DNA of 64,000 bases from Luedemannella flava (GCF_039528515.1 NZ_BAAALT010000111.1:16521-80520), one strand, 5' to 3'. Positions 17,196-25,524 are shown, counted from the stretch's first letter. Translations and numbers: made by a program. The notes: generated by a model from the letters alone, not told the origin.

Positions 17196-17581
17196 GTCTT
17201 CTCTACCTCCGTGTTATCAGCGGCGTCCTGCGCCGCCCGCGCGTTCTCCCGACGGAACGTCTCGTAGATCTGCGTCAGCGACTGCTTCTGCGCCAAGGTC
17301 AGGTCGTCGTCCGCCGCGATGGCGGCGAGCACGCCCTGACCGTCCTTCTCGTTGAGCAGACCGGCCCGCAGGTACATCAGCGGGGTGGAGACCCGCAGAG
17401 CACTCGCGATCTGGCCCAGCACCTCCGCGGACGGCTTGCGCAGCCCGCGCTCGATCTGGCTCAGGTACGGGTTGGACACACCCGCGCGGTCGGCGAGCTC
17501 ACGCAGCGAGATGCGCGCGGTCTGGCGCAGGTCGCGGATGAACCCTCCGATGTCGCGGGGGATGTCCCGGGGATCGCTCAC
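17192..17581 (-). CDS. XRE-family transcriptional regulator upstream of hbhA-like gene
   Basis: The 129-residue protein has an XRE/SinR helix-turn-helix in residues 14-70, with SLRELADRAGVSNPYLSQIERGLRKPS as the recognition region, followed by a short helical tail. In mycobacteria the equivalent Rv0474 also precedes hbhA. The start GTG 17581 is preceded by TAGCGT (17589-17594) with a 7-nt gap, a leaderless promoter. It is coupled to the hbhA-like gene by an ATGA overlap. Self-regulation of this two-gene operon is likely but not shown. Confidence 0.9.
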   Translation of the reverse strand: MSDPRDIPRDIGGFIRDLRQTARISLRELADRAGVSNPYLSQIERGLRKPSAEVLGQIASALRVSTPLMYLRAGLLNEKDGQGVLAAIAADDDLTLAQKQSLTQIYETFRRENARAAQDAADNTEVEKT

Positions 17582-17671
17582 GGGTCCAACGCTACGAGCC
17601 GGTGCTAACTCTTGCAAGCAAATCGCTAGCAACGGCTAGCGTGAGGTTTCCCACAGCGTTGGATCTTGGTG

Positions 17672-17723
17672 CTATGGCGCCGTAGGACCGGAATCCCGGC
17701 CCGCATAACAGCGCTACGGCGCC
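17672..17723. repeat. Dispersed intergenic palindromic repeat, copy A
   Basis: The 52-bp element starts with CTATGGCGCC and ends with CTACGGCGCC. A perfect 10-bp inverted repeat pairs 17676-17685 with 17714-17723. A clearly related 50-bp element lies at 63343-63392. It sits between the convergent-side end of the asparaginase gene and the regulator start, and no coding gene is visible in 17582-17743. Confidence 0.6.
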
Positions 17724-17743
17724 AAACGCCGCAGCCCAGGTGG

Positions 17744-18715
17744 CTAGCCCGCGGCCCAGCCCGCCGCGCGGACCGCGCCCACGGGGACGCCGCCGCCGAG
17801 CAGCGGCACGGGCGCCACGTCCTCGAAGGCGCTCGCCGCCACGCCCAGCCGCCGCAGCGCCGCCGTCGCCACCGGCATCCGCGCCCGCTGCGCGCCATCG
17901 TCGATCTTGATGGCCACCGCGCCGACGCCCGGGACGGCCATGGCCAGCACGCCCTCGGCGCCGCCCTTCGACAGCAGCCCGGGCACGCCGCGCATGAGCC
18001 GGGCGTCCTCCGCGCCGGTCCCCGAGACGAGTTCCGGGTGCGCCCGCATGGCGTCGGCCACGGTCCGCTCGGCGGTGCCGGCCGGCGCCGACACGAGCCG
18101 CAGGAACGCCCCGGCCAGCGCGGTCAGCGACAGGGCCAGCACCGGGGCGCCGCAGCCGTCCACGCCCGTCGCCGCCGGCTCCTCGCCGGCCAACTCGGCG
18201 ACCGTGTCCCGCAGCACCACCTGCAGCGGGTGACCCGGCGCCCGGTAGTCGTCCGTCGGCCAGCCGGCGACCAGGCAGGTCAGCAGCATGCCGGCGTGCT
18301 TGCCCGAGCAGTTCATGAACACGCGCTGCGGGCCGTCCCCGGCGCGCAGCACGTCCGCCCGGGCGTCCTCGCCCAGCGGCAGCTCCGGCGGGCAGCGCAG
18401 GTCGGTGAGCGGCGACAGCCCGCCGGTACGCAGCATGGCCCGGACCCGCTCGATGTGCCGGCCCTCGCCGAAGTGGCTAGCGGCGACCAGCGCGAGGTCG
18501 CCCGGATCGGTCAGCCGCAGGCCCGCCCGGAGCATGCCGACGGCCTGCATCGGCTTGTTGGACGAGCGCGGGAAGATCGCGCCGTGCGGGTCCCCGGCCG
18601 ACGCGACGAGCACGCCGTCAGGACCGAGAACCGCCACGGAACCGAGGTGCCGACCCTCGGCGAAGCCCGACCGGACCACCTCGGCGAGCAGCTCACCACC
18701 GGAGTACACGGCCAC
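17744..18715 (-). CDS. Asparaginase (bacterial L-asparaginase II family)
   Basis: The 323-residue protein matches the Asparaginase_II (PF06089) family of cytoplasmic amidases, which is unrelated to the E. coli AnsB fold. Typical segments are RSSNKPMQA near residue 50, ASHFGEGRHIE near 80, FMNCSGKHAGML near 133 and GVDGCGAP near 184. The family hydrolyses L-asparagine to aspartate and ammonia. GTG 18715 gives the longest form. A TAACGT hexamer ends 7 nt before an in-frame GTG at 18709, so the true start may be two codons later. It follows the BKACE gene by 32 nt on the same strand. Confidence 0.88.
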   Translation of the reverse strand: MAVYSGGELLAEVVRSGFAEGRHLGSVAVLGPDGVLVASAGDPHGAIFPRSSNKPMQAVGMLRAGLRLTDPGDLALVAASHFGEGRHIERVRAMLRTGGLSPLTDLRCPPELPLGEDARADVLRAGDGPQRVFMNCSGKHAGMLLTCLVAGWPTDDYRAPGHPLQVVLRDTVAELAGEEPAATGVDGCGAPVLALSLTALAGAFLRLVSAPAGTAERTVADAMRAHPELVSGTGAEDARLMRGVPGLLSKGGAEGVLAMAVPGVGAVAIKIDDGAQRARMPVATAALRRLGVAASAFEDVAPVPLLGGGVPVGAVRAAGWAAG

Positions 18716-18747
18716 GACGTTACCCCGTAAAGATCACCGGACGGGCC

Positions 18748-19584
18748 TCACCGCGCCGGCACGCCCAGCAGCTCCCGCGCCTGGTCAGGCGAAAGTGGCG
18801 GGCGCTGCGCGAGCCGCGCGAACCCGGCCGCGCGCGCCACGAGCTGCGCGTTGCTCTCGACCGGCTGGCCCTTGGCGTACGTGACGGTGTCCTCCATGCC
18901 GACCCGCAGGTGCCCGCCGGCGCTCAGCGACGCGAGCAGCACGGGCAGTGTGGTCCGCCCGATGCCGGTGGCCGCGAAGGTCGTGCCGGCCGGCAGGTCG
19001 CGCACCGCGCTGGCGCACGCGACGAGCGCCTCGGTCGTGCCCGGCATCCCGCCCGGCACGCCCATGACGAAGTCGACGTGCACGTGCCCGCCGTACGGCA
19101 GCCCGTGCCTGTCGAGCAGCCGGGCCAGCGAGGTGAGCTGCCCCAGGTCGAAGATTTCGTACTCCGGCACGACGCCGGCGTCCCGCATCCGCTGGTGCAG
19201 CTCGACGATGAACGCGGGCCGGTTCATGAACACGTCGTCGCCGAAGTTGACCGTACCCATGGTCAGCGAGCCCATCTCCGGCTCCGCCTCCAGCACGCGC
19301 AGGCGATCCGACTCCGGGTCGGTGACCGCCCCGCCCGTGGACAGCTGCACGATCAGCCCGGTCTGCTCGCGCAGCGCGGTCACGGTGTCGCGCAGGAGCC
19401 CCGGGTCCAGGGTCGGCTTAGCGTCGGCGCCCCGGACGTGCACGTGGATGACCGCGGCCCCGACCGCCTCGCACTCCTTGGCGGTGGCCACCAGCTCATC
19501 CAACGTCACCGGCAGCGCCGGCACGTCCGCCTTCGCCACCTCCGCCCCCGTCGGAGCCACGGTGATCAGGGTCCCGGTACTCAT
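18748..19584 (-). CDS. BKACE family beta-keto acid cleavage enzyme
   Basis: This 278-residue TIM-barrel protein belongs to the 3-keto-5-aminohexanoate cleavage enzyme (BKACE) family. It shows AAVIHVHVRG (metal-binding His pair, about residues 45-54), LSTGGAVTDPESDRL, the GSLTMGTVNFG strand, PEYEIFDLGQL, and HVHVDFVMGVPGGMPG. Family members transfer a beta-keto acid fragment to acetyl-CoA using Zn. The natural substrate varies widely and is unknown here. The start is ATG 19584; a GACGAT hexamer lies 7 nt upstream, a weak promoter match. Confidence 0.9.
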   Translation of the reverse strand: MSTGTLITVAPTGAEVAKADVPALPVTLDELVATAKECEAVGAAVIHVHVRGADAKPTLDPGLLRDTVTALREQTGLIVQLSTGGAVTDPESDRLRVLEAEPEMGSLTMGTVNFGDDVFMNRPAFIVELHQRMRDAGVVPEYEIFDLGQLTSLARLLDRHGLPYGGHVHVDFVMGVPGGMPGTTEALVACASAVRDLPAGTTFAATGIGRTTLPVLLASLSAGGHLRVGMEDTVTYAKGQPVESNAQLVARAAGFARLAQRPPLSPDQARELLGVPAR

Positions 19585-19609
19585 GCCGGCGATCGTCGCA
19601 CGGGCTGAC

Positions 19610-20704
19610 CTACGGGTCAGCCGCCAGGTCGACCGCCGCCACCAGCGCCGCCAGTTCGGGGTGCGTCCCGAGGTCCAGCGGCGCCAGCTCTCGGGTGCGG
19701 CCACGCGGGTTCACGAGGACCTCGGTCGCCGCGTCGCGGACGATCGCGTGGGCGTCCGCCGTCTGCCAGTCGACCCGGTCGAGGTCGGCCCGGGCGAACC
19801 GCCCCGCCATCAGGCACTCGGTGCTCCGCGCTTCACTGGTACGGACGACGGCCACGCGCGCCGAGCGCAACGCCGGCGCGGTCGCGAACGCCTCCTTCAC
19901 GGTCACCAGCACGTGACCGAAGACGAGGCCCTGATGCAGCGACGCCCGGTCGGTCGCGGAGAGCTTCCGCAGCGTCAACCGGCCGGTGGGGGTCGTATCC
20001 GGATAACGCTCGGGAACGAGGCCGGCACCAGGGGCGAGCACCACCAGCGACACCTCGTCGCCGTCGACGCCCACCGCCGCGGCGGGCGCCTCGTTGTCCG
20101 CGAAGACCCGCTCCAGCGCTTCGAGTACCGTGGGCGGGTCGTTGCGCAGCAGGTCGGCCCACCACCGGTTGAGGCTCTCCTGCCAGCGCGCCCGCTCCGC
20201 CGTGAGGTGAGCGATGCCCGCCGCCACCTCCCGGTCGGCCGCTGCCGCCGCCTGAACGTGCGCCGCCGACCGCGCGGCGAACTGCCACGGCCGGATGCCG
20301 CGCAGCCGCTCGGCCAGGTGCCGGTCCAGGATCGCGGCCCGGTCGGGCGGGGCCGGCTCCGGCGCGACGGGCGCGACAGCGGCGGGGAACGGCTGTCGGT
20401 GCAGGTCGAACAGTGCCTGGAAGACGGCCGCGAGCTGGCGGGCCTCGGCCTCCTTCTGCTGGACCGCGTAGGCCCGCTGCGCGGCGGCCACCTGCCGTTG
20501 CTGGGCGGCGACGGACGAGCCGCCGCGACGCCCGCCGGTCAGCGGCGCGTAGTAGCTCACCGGCCCCACGCCCGTGGAGAACGCGGCGCCGCGCGGTCCA
20601 ACGTGCACCCGCGCCGCGCGCGGCCCGAAGCTGGCGCCGATCCCCCGGCTGGACGCCCGTACCCGCACGCCCGGCGCGACCCGGAAACTGAACCCGAGTC
20701 CCAC
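19610..20704 (-). CDS. DUF4236 domain-containing protein
   Basis: The 364-residue protein opens with the short Gly/Arg-rich DUF4236 motif (residues 1-53: GFSFRVAPGVRVRASSRG, then SFGPRA). A central Ala-rich helical part (70-200) looks coiled-coil, and a globular C-terminal half (190-364) matches nothing I know. The family function is unknown. The GTG start lies 2 nt after the stop of the excalibur-domain gene, so the two are one operon and may work together. Confidence 0.75.
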   Translation of the reverse strand: MGLGFSFRVAPGVRVRASSRGIGASFGPRAARVHVGPRGAAFSTGVGPVSYYAPLTGGRRGGSSVAAQQRQVAAAQRAYAVQQKEAEARQLAAVFQALFDLHRQPFPAAVAPVAPEPAPPDRAAILDRHLAERLRGIRPWQFAARSAAHVQAAAAADREVAAGIAHLTAERARWQESLNRWWADLLRNDPPTVLEALERVFADNEAPAAAVGVDGDEVSLVVLAPGAGLVPERYPDTTPTGRLTLRKLSATDRASLHQGLVFGHVLVTVKEAFATAPALRSARVAVVRTSEARSTECLMAGRFARADLDRVDWQTADAHAIVRDAATEVLVNPRGRTRELAPLDLGTHPELAALVAAVDLAADP

Positions 20705-20706
20705 GG

Positions 20707-21246
20707 TCAGTCGCAGGCGATGCCGTCGCCGTCACGGTCGAGGTCGTAGACGTCATCGCCGATGACCCGCACCGGACCCTGGACGTACGACGGACCGTTT
20801 CCGCTGCCACCGGCGCAGTCAACGTCCACGGGATCGTTCGGCACGCACGGGCTGTAGTTGGGGTTGCAGTTGGCCGGCGCCGTCGTCTTCTTCGTTGTCG
20901 GCGAGGCCTTCGGCTTCGGGGACGCTTTCGTGGTGCGCGGCGCGGTCGTCTTCGGCGCCGTCGGCTTCGCGGGCGTCGTTGAGGCAGCCGCGGTGGTCAC
21001 CGGCGCCGTGGTAGCCGGCGCGGACGTCCGCTCAGCGCCCAACGCGGCGGCCTTCGGCCTACTGTCAGTGGCCTGCCCGCTGTTATCGACCAGGCCCATG
21101 ACACCGCCGATACCCAGGCACAGTACGCACAGGGCGGCCACTCCGCCGATGACGATGCCCGCGATCTTGGCGGACGACGGGCGCTTGACGGTCACGGGTG
21201 GGGGTGACTGGGGCGCGGTGGGATAGGGCGCGGGCGGCTGGGCCAT
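20707..21246 (-). CDS. Membrane-anchored excalibur calcium-binding domain protein
   Basis: The 179-residue protein has a Pro-rich cytoplasmic N-terminus, one transmembrane helix at about residues 28-50, a long Thr/Pro/Lys/Ala-rich extracellular stalk, and a C-terminal excalibur domain ending YDLDRDGDGIACD with the DxDxDG calcium loop. Such domains sit outside the cell, often next to nuclease-like or wall proteins. The start ATG 21246 has a GGAGG site 5-6 nt upstream. The 120-bp upstream gap (21247-21368) is unusually A/T-rich and holds overlapping palindromes around CTTAAGCTTAG, possibly its promoter or operator. Confidence 0.8.
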   Translation of the reverse strand: MAQPPAPYPTAPQSPPPVTVKRPSSAKIAGIVIGGVAALCVLCLGIGGVMGLVDNSGQATDSRPKAAALGAERTSAPATTAPVTTAAASTTPAKPTAPKTTAPRTTKASPKPKASPTTKKTTAPANCNPNYSPCVPNDPVDVDCAGGSGNGPSYVQGPVRVIGDDVYDLDRDGDGIACD

Positions 21247-21368
21247 GACATGCCTCCGGGGGTGACAGAGGGGAACGGCCACCCAAGCTACGAGGCAGGA
21301 CAGGCCAATAACAGGCTTAAGCTTAGAATCTCACAAAGGGTACAGATCGAACGCGATCGCTGGACCGT

Positions 21369-22445
21369 TCAGGACCCGAAGGGCTCCGGGTCGATGGCGG
21401 CCGCCGAGTCGCCGACCTGGAGCCGCGCATCCGCGGCGACGTTCTGCTTGACCAGCGCGAGGGCGACCAGGCCCAGCTCGTGGTGGCGGACGGCGGTGCC
21501 GGTCACGCCGACGGGGCGGCCCTCGGCGGAGACGACCGGGGTCCCGGGGGCGGGCGGGGAGTCGGTGGTGATGCCGTCCAGGTGCAGCAGGACGAGACGG
21601 CGGGGCGGGCGGCCCAGGTTGTGCACCCGGGCGACCGTCTCCTGGCCCCGGTAGCAGCCCTTCTCCAGGTGCACGGCGGCGGCAAGCCAGCCGATCTCGG
21701 CGGGCAGCGTCTTGTGGTCGGTGTCGAACCCGAGCCGGGGCCGCCCCGCGGCGACGCGCAGCGCCTCGAACGCCCACAGCCCGGCGGGCGGCACGTCCAA
21801 CGAAGACGTCAGCGACGACACCGAGGCACGCGGCACGATGAGATCCGCGCCGTACGGCATGCGGCGCGCGAAACCGCCGGCGGGCAGCGCCGCCGTGGCG
21901 TACTCGGAGGTGGATCGGGCCGGCACGGACCCGGCGGCGAACTTCGGGCCTGGCACCGCGACAACGTCTGGCGCGGCTAGCGGCCCGACACCGAGCGCGG
22001 ACAGCACCCGCGTCGTGTCCGGCCCGACCAGGGACAGTATCGCCCAGTCGGCGGTGACGTCGGCGGGTTCTACCCGCATGAGGAAGCGCATGCGCGAAAG
22101 GAACTCGAGCAGCGCGGGCGCGCGGCCCGGCTCGGTGTCCAGCCAGGTGGTGGTGCCGTCGTCGAGGACGCCCGCGTGGTGCTCGACGTGCCCGTGCGGG
22201 GACAGGACGAGCAGCTCGGTGCCGGTCAGCGGGGCGAGCGCGGCGACGTGCTGGGTGGTGATGCTGTGCAGCCAGCCGAGCCGGTCCGGGCCGGTGACCG
22301 TGACGACGCCCCGGTTGCCCCGGTCGACGAGCCCGACGGACTCGGCGAGCAGGCGCTGTTCGCGCGCCGGGTCGCCGTAGTGGGCGGCGACACCCGCGTC
22401 GACGCTGGCGGGATCGAGGTCCTCCACAAGAACCGTCGTGATCAC
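21369..22445 (-). CDS. ygfZ: Folate-binding YgfZ-like protein
   Basis: The 358-residue protein belongs to the GcvT-like YgfZ/IBA57 family. It carries the signature KGCYRGQE near residue 240, including the conserved Cys, and an N-terminal folate-binding domain. YgfZ proteins use tetrahydrofolate to help assemble or repair Fe-S enzymes. The ATG overlaps the stop of the Fur-family gene by 4 bp, giving a fur-ygfZ operon that links metal sensing and Fe-S care. It faces pabC, another folate-related gene, across a divergent promoter region. Confidence 0.92.
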   Translation of the reverse strand: MITTVLVEDLDPASVDAGVAAHYGDPAREQRLLAESVGLVDRGNRGVVTVTGPDRLGWLHSITTQHVAALAPLTGTELLVLSPHGHVEHHAGVLDDGTTTWLDTEPGRAPALLEFLSRMRFLMRVEPADVTADWAILSLVGPDTTRVLSALGVGPLAAPDVVAVPGPKFAAGSVPARSTSEYATAALPAGGFARRMPYGADLIVPRASVSSLTSSLDVPPAGLWAFEALRVAAGRPRLGFDTDHKTLPAEIGWLAAAVHLEKGCYRGQETVARVHNLGRPPRRLVLLHLDGITTDSPPAPGTPVVSAEGRPVGVTGTAVRHHELGLVALALVKQNVAADARLQVGDSAAAIDPEPFGS

Positions 22446-22867
22446 TGGTCGTCACCTCCGCAGGACGCGCACCGTCCGAAGAATGCCACGTGACCGACGT
22501 CGATCGCGAAGCCGCGCTCGGCGCGCAGCTGGTCGACGAGGGGCGCGAGCACCTCGGGCGCGATCTCCGTGACGCCCTCGCAGGACCGGCAGACGAGGTG
22601 GAGGTGCTGGTCAGGGCCGACGCCGTGGTAGGTGGGGGCGCCGTGGGTGAGGTGCGCGTGGGTGACGAGGCCGAGCTCCTCGAGCAGCTCCAGCGTCCGG
22701 TAGACCGTGGTGATGTTCACACCCGCGGCCGTCCTGGCGACCTCCGCGTGGATCTGGTCCGGGGTGGCGTGGCCGAGCGCGTACACCGCTTCGAGAACCA
22801 GCTGGCGCTGGGCGGTGAGGCGCAGGCCACGGGAGCGGAGCGTCTCGGCGAGCGTGGGCGACGGCAT
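22442..22867 (-). CDS. Fur-family transcriptional regulator
   Basis: The 141-residue metalloregulator has an N-terminal winged helix (residues 8-75, ITTVYRTLELLEELGLV as recognition helix and wing) and a C-terminal dimer domain with HLHLVCRSC and CASCGG, the two CxxC structural zinc sites. The regulatory His cluster is HLTHGAPTYHG plus DQHLHLVC. Which metal or peroxide it senses (Fur, Zur, PerR or Nur) cannot be settled from sequence. A TAGGAT hexamer (22874-22879) ends 6 nt before ATG 22867, a leaderless start divergent from pabC. Confidence 0.92.
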   Translation of the reverse strand: MPSPTLAETLRSRGLRLTAQRQLVLEAVYALGHATPDQIHAEVARTAAGVNITTVYRTLELLEELGLVTHAHLTHGAPTYHGVGPDQHLHLVCRSCEGVTEIAPEVLAPLVDQLRAERGFAIDVGHVAFFGRCASCGGDDQ

Positions 22868-22907
22868 CTGTCGATCCTATGTCGGGGCCGCCCTATGCTT
22901 GCGAATC

Positions 22908-23786
22908 GTGCTCGAACAAACGACCCTCGCCCCGCCCGCGGAGGTCCACGTCGTCGCCGTGCTCGGCGAGGGCGTGGTGGCCCCCGACGCCCCGATCCTG
23001 CGCGCCGACGATCTCGGCGCGCTGCGCGGCGACGGCATCTTCGAAACCCTTCACGTCCGGGCCGGCGCGCCGTGGTTGCTGGACGAGCACCTGGCCCGGA
23101 TGGCCGGGTCGGCGGCCCGGCTGCAGCTGGCCCTGCCGCCCGAGGCCGAGCTGCGCGAGCTGGCGCGCCAGGCCGTCGCGGCCTGGCCGGCACAGCACGA
23201 GGGCACACTGCGCCTGATCTGCACGCGCGGCGCCGAGTCCGGCTCCGCGGTGACGGTCTTCGCCACGGTCGGGCCGGTGGCGGCGTCGATCCGGAAGGCC
23301 CGCCGCGAGGGCGTCGCCGTGCTCACGGCCACCCAGGGCTTCCCGGCGGACCTGCGCGGCAGCGCCCCCTGGCTGCTCGGCGGGGCCAAGACCCTGTCGT
23401 ACGCCGTGAACATGGCGTGCCTGCGCTGGGCCACCGCGTCCGGCGCCGACGACGTGCTGTGGACCTCCACCGACGGGTACGCCCTGGAGGCCCCCACGTC
23501 CACGCTGGTCTGGCTCGAGGGCGGCACCCTGTGGTCCGTCCCGGCCGAGGCGACCGGCATCCTGGCCGGCACCACGGCACGCTGGCTGCTCGATCACGCC
23601 GGCGAGCTGGGCTGGGACGCCGCCGAGCGGCTGGTGACCCCGGCCGAGGTGATCGACTCGGACGGCGCCTGGCTGACCTCGTCGGTGCGGGGCGTCGCGG
23701 CCATCCGCACCCTCGACGGGACGCCGCTGAAGACGTCCCCGCAGGTCACGGACGATATCCGGAATGTTCTAGGGTTCCCGTCTTAA
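22908..23786 (+). CDS. pabC: Aminodeoxychorismate lyase / class IV aminotransferase
   Basis: The 292-residue PLP enzyme of fold type IV probably makes 4-aminobenzoate for folate. GDGIFETLHV (about residues 44-53) is the canonical PabC opening. The PLP Lys lies in GGAKTLSYAVNM (about 160-171), and the late segment LEAPTSTLVWLE is the usual phosphate-side loop. D-amino-acid aminotransferase is the alternative family identity; gene order (Rv0812 next to Rv0813c) supports PabC. GTG 22908 is chosen because TATGCT (22894-22899) ends 8 nt upstream. Confidence 0.88.
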   Translation: MLEQTTLAPPAEVHVVAVLGEGVVAPDAPILRADDLGALRGDGIFETLHVRAGAPWLLDEHLARMAGSAARLQLALPPEAELRELARQAVAAWPAQHEGTLRLICTRGAESGSAVTVFATVGPVAASIRKARREGVAVLTATQGFPADLRGSAPWLLGGAKTLSYAVNMACLRWATASGADDVLWTSTDGYALEAPTSTLVWLEGGTLWSVPAEATGILAGTTARWLLDHAGELGWDAAERLVTPAEVIDSDGAWLTSSVRGVAAIRTLDGTPLKTSPQVTDDIRNVLGFPS

Positions 23787-23850
23787 TAGCTAAAGACCAT
23801 TACGTCCGTTTATGCTGCCCTGAGGACGGGCCGCAGCGGAGGTGATGACG

Positions 23851-24753
23851 GTGACGTTCGCGGCGAGCATCGGCGACGAGCTGACCGACTTCTTCGGCGA
23901 CGCAATCATGGTCGTTGTCAAAATGTTGATCTTCCTCGCCATCATGGCGGTCGGCTGGTTCGTGGCCCGCTGGCTCTACCGGTGGGCGAGCACCATGCTG
24001 ACCCGGGTCGGCCTCGACCGCGCCGTGGACCGGGGCGGGCTACGCCGGGTCATGGGCGGCTGGAGCGCCAGCGACCTCACTGCCAGGATCCTGCAGTACG
24101 CCCTGCTGCTCGTCACGCTGCAGCTCGCGCTCGGGGTGTTCGGCCAGAACCCGGTCACGGACCTGATCAACGACATCGTCGCCTGGCTGCCGCAGCTCTT
24201 CATCGCGATCCTCATCGTGGTGGTGGCCGCCGCCATCGCGGGCGCCGTGAAGGACGTGATCACCCGCGCCCTGCACGGGCTCAGCTACGGCCGGGCACTG
24301 GGCACGGCCGCCCAGGTCGGCATCATCGCGCTCGGCCTGATCGCGGCCCTCAACCAGGTCGGCATCGGCACCTCGGTGACCATGCCCGTCCTCATCGCGG
24401 TGCTCGCGACCGTCGGCGGCATCCTCGTCGTGGGCGTGGGCGGCGGCATGATCAAGCCGATGCAGGGGCGCTGGGAGCGCATGCTCACGCGGGCCGAGTC
24501 GGAGACCGCGACGGCCGGCGAGCAGGTGCGCACCAACCGGGCGGCCGAGGCGGACCGGATGCGCAAGCCCCCGGGCGGCTTCAGCCAGCCCGCCTACGGC
24601 GGCGGGAGCACCGTCTACGGCACGCCGAACGCCTACGGCGCCCAGGCCGCGAACAACATCCCGCCCGCGTACGGCGGCTCCGACCCGCACGACACGCAGA
24701 TCATCCCCCCCGGCGCCCGCCCGCCCGGCACCCCGCCCCCGCAGGGCGGCTGA
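23851..24753 (+). CDS. Conserved TM-helix protein, MscS/CmpX-related
   Basis: The 300-residue membrane protein has a first helix near residues 15-40 and repeated helical hairpins characteristic of the TM_helix family (DLTARILQYALLLVTLQLALGVFG, then a second unit SYGRALGTAAQVGIIALGLIAALNQVGI). This family is related to small-conductance mechanosensitive channels but lacks a clear MscS beta domain. The C-terminal 90 residues are Gly/Pro/Tyr-rich and disordered. GTG 23851 is preferred because GGAGG at 23838-23842 lies 8 nt upstream; ATG 23845 is too close. Its stop abuts the nitrobindin stop (TGATCA). Confidence 0.75.
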   Translation: MTFAASIGDELTDFFGDAIMVVVKMLIFLAIMAVGWFVARWLYRWASTMLTRVGLDRAVDRGGLRRVMGGWSASDLTARILQYALLLVTLQLALGVFGQNPVTDLINDIVAWLPQLFIAILIVVVAAAIAGAVKDVITRALHGLSYGRALGTAAQVGIIALGLIAALNQVGIGTSVTMPVLIAVLATVGGILVVGVGGGMIKPMQGRWERMLTRAESETATAGEQVRTNRAAEADRMRKPPGGFSQPAYGGGSTVYGTPNAYGAQAANNIPPAYGGSDPHDTQIIPPGARPPGTPPPQGG

Positions 24754-25374
24754 TCAGCCCGCGACGCGGGTCAGTCTCGCGGCCAGGTGGGACGTCAGCG
24801 GCTGGCCGACGGCCGCCATGTCCTGCGCGTACAGCAGGTCGCGGTCGACGATGCCGTAGATCCGCTTGCCGGCCGTGACCTCCTTGGCGGTCGACGTACG
24901 CACGACGGCGTCGGTGGCCATCTCGATCCGCACATTAGTGATCTTGCCGATGTGCAGCTCCATGATGCCGGTGGGGGTGCACATCAGCGCCTCGAACTCG
25001 TCCGTGGCCCGACCGTTCTCCCCCATGATCGGACGCCACCAGCCGACCTCCCGGGCCGCCGGCCGGATCGGCGTGCCGTCCTCCGGCGACACGAGCCACG
25101 AGCGCGACTCGTAGCTCAGGAACGGCCGGCCGTCGTGACTGATCCGGATCTCCTGGGCGTACTCGAACGACTCGATCGTCGGGTACTCCCCCGCGCCGCG
25201 CCCGCGCCACACGCCGACGAACGGCAGCAACCCGAGCAGCGCCGGGTGCAGGTCCGGCCCCACCCGCAGGTCGTGCGTCTCCTCATAGGGGTACGCCTCC
25301 GGCACGGGTGCGTCCAGCCAAAGCGGACGGCCCCCTGCCATTTCCGAAGCGCCTTCGGCGCCTGACTCAGTCAC
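24754..25374 (-). CDS. Nitrobindin-like heme-binding protein (DUF1794)
   Basis: The 206-residue protein is a THAP4/nitrobindin-type beta-barrel. It shows the GVWRGRGAGEYP motif near residue 55 and the conserved His in PLTSHLAARL near the C-terminus, which is the heme ligand in the family. The mycobacterial homologue is Rv0813c. Nitrobindins isomerise peroxynitrite or bind NO. GTG 25374 overlaps the end of a 44-codon frame by 8 bp, so the two are translationally coupled. Confidence 0.88.
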   Translation of the reverse strand: MTESGAEGASEMAGGRPLWLDAPVPEAYPYEETHDLRVGPDLHPALLGLLPFVGVWRGRGAGEYPTIESFEYAQEIRISHDGRPFLSYESRSWLVSPEDGTPIRPAAREVGWWRPIMGENGRATDEFEALMCTPTGIMELHIGKITNVRIEMATDAVVRTSTAKEVTAGKRIYGIVDRDLLYAQDMAAVGQPLTSHLAARLTRVAG

Positions 25375-25501
25375 GCTGCTGTTCCTCTCGCCTCGGTCGC
25401 CGAGTCGTGTCATTGACGCGTTTGGCCAGGTAGACCAGCGCGCCGGCGAGCCCGCCGAAACCCGCCACCAGCAGGCTGACGAACCCGATCTCGGTCACCA
25501 C
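25367..25501 (-). CDS. 44-residue membrane peptide upstream of the nitrobindin gene
   Basis: A small frame runs from GTG 25501 to TGA 25367. It encodes an N-terminal hydrophobic helix (FVSLLVAGFGGLAGALVYLA, residues 7-26) followed by a very basic tail ending RRPRREEQQRD. A TAGGAT hexamer (25509-25514) ends exactly 7 nt before the GTG, a leaderless promoter. The frame overlaps the nitrobindin start by 8 bp, a coupling typical of real genes here. I know no family. It may tether or regulate the neighbouring protein, or just drive its translation. Confidence 0.65.
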   Translation of the reverse strand: MVTEIGFVSLLVAGFGGLAGALVYLAKRVNDTTRRPRREEQQRD

Positions 25502-25508
25502 GTCGCAA

Positions 25509-25518
25509 ATCCTATGCT
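25509..25518. promoter_or_regulatory. Overlapping divergent -10 elements
   Basis: TAGGAT on the minus strand (25514-25509) and TATGCT on the plus strand (25513-25518) share the T-A pair at 25513-25514. Each lies 6-7 nt from a start codon (GTG 25501 and ATG 25525). One promoter melting site could therefore serve both directions. Confidence 0.6.
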
Positions 25519-25524
25519 CGCCGT

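Noticed and set aside
22442..22867. Calling the Fur-family regulator Zur or PerR
   Set aside because: The metal ligands visible do not settle the metal. No target box could be verified by eye.
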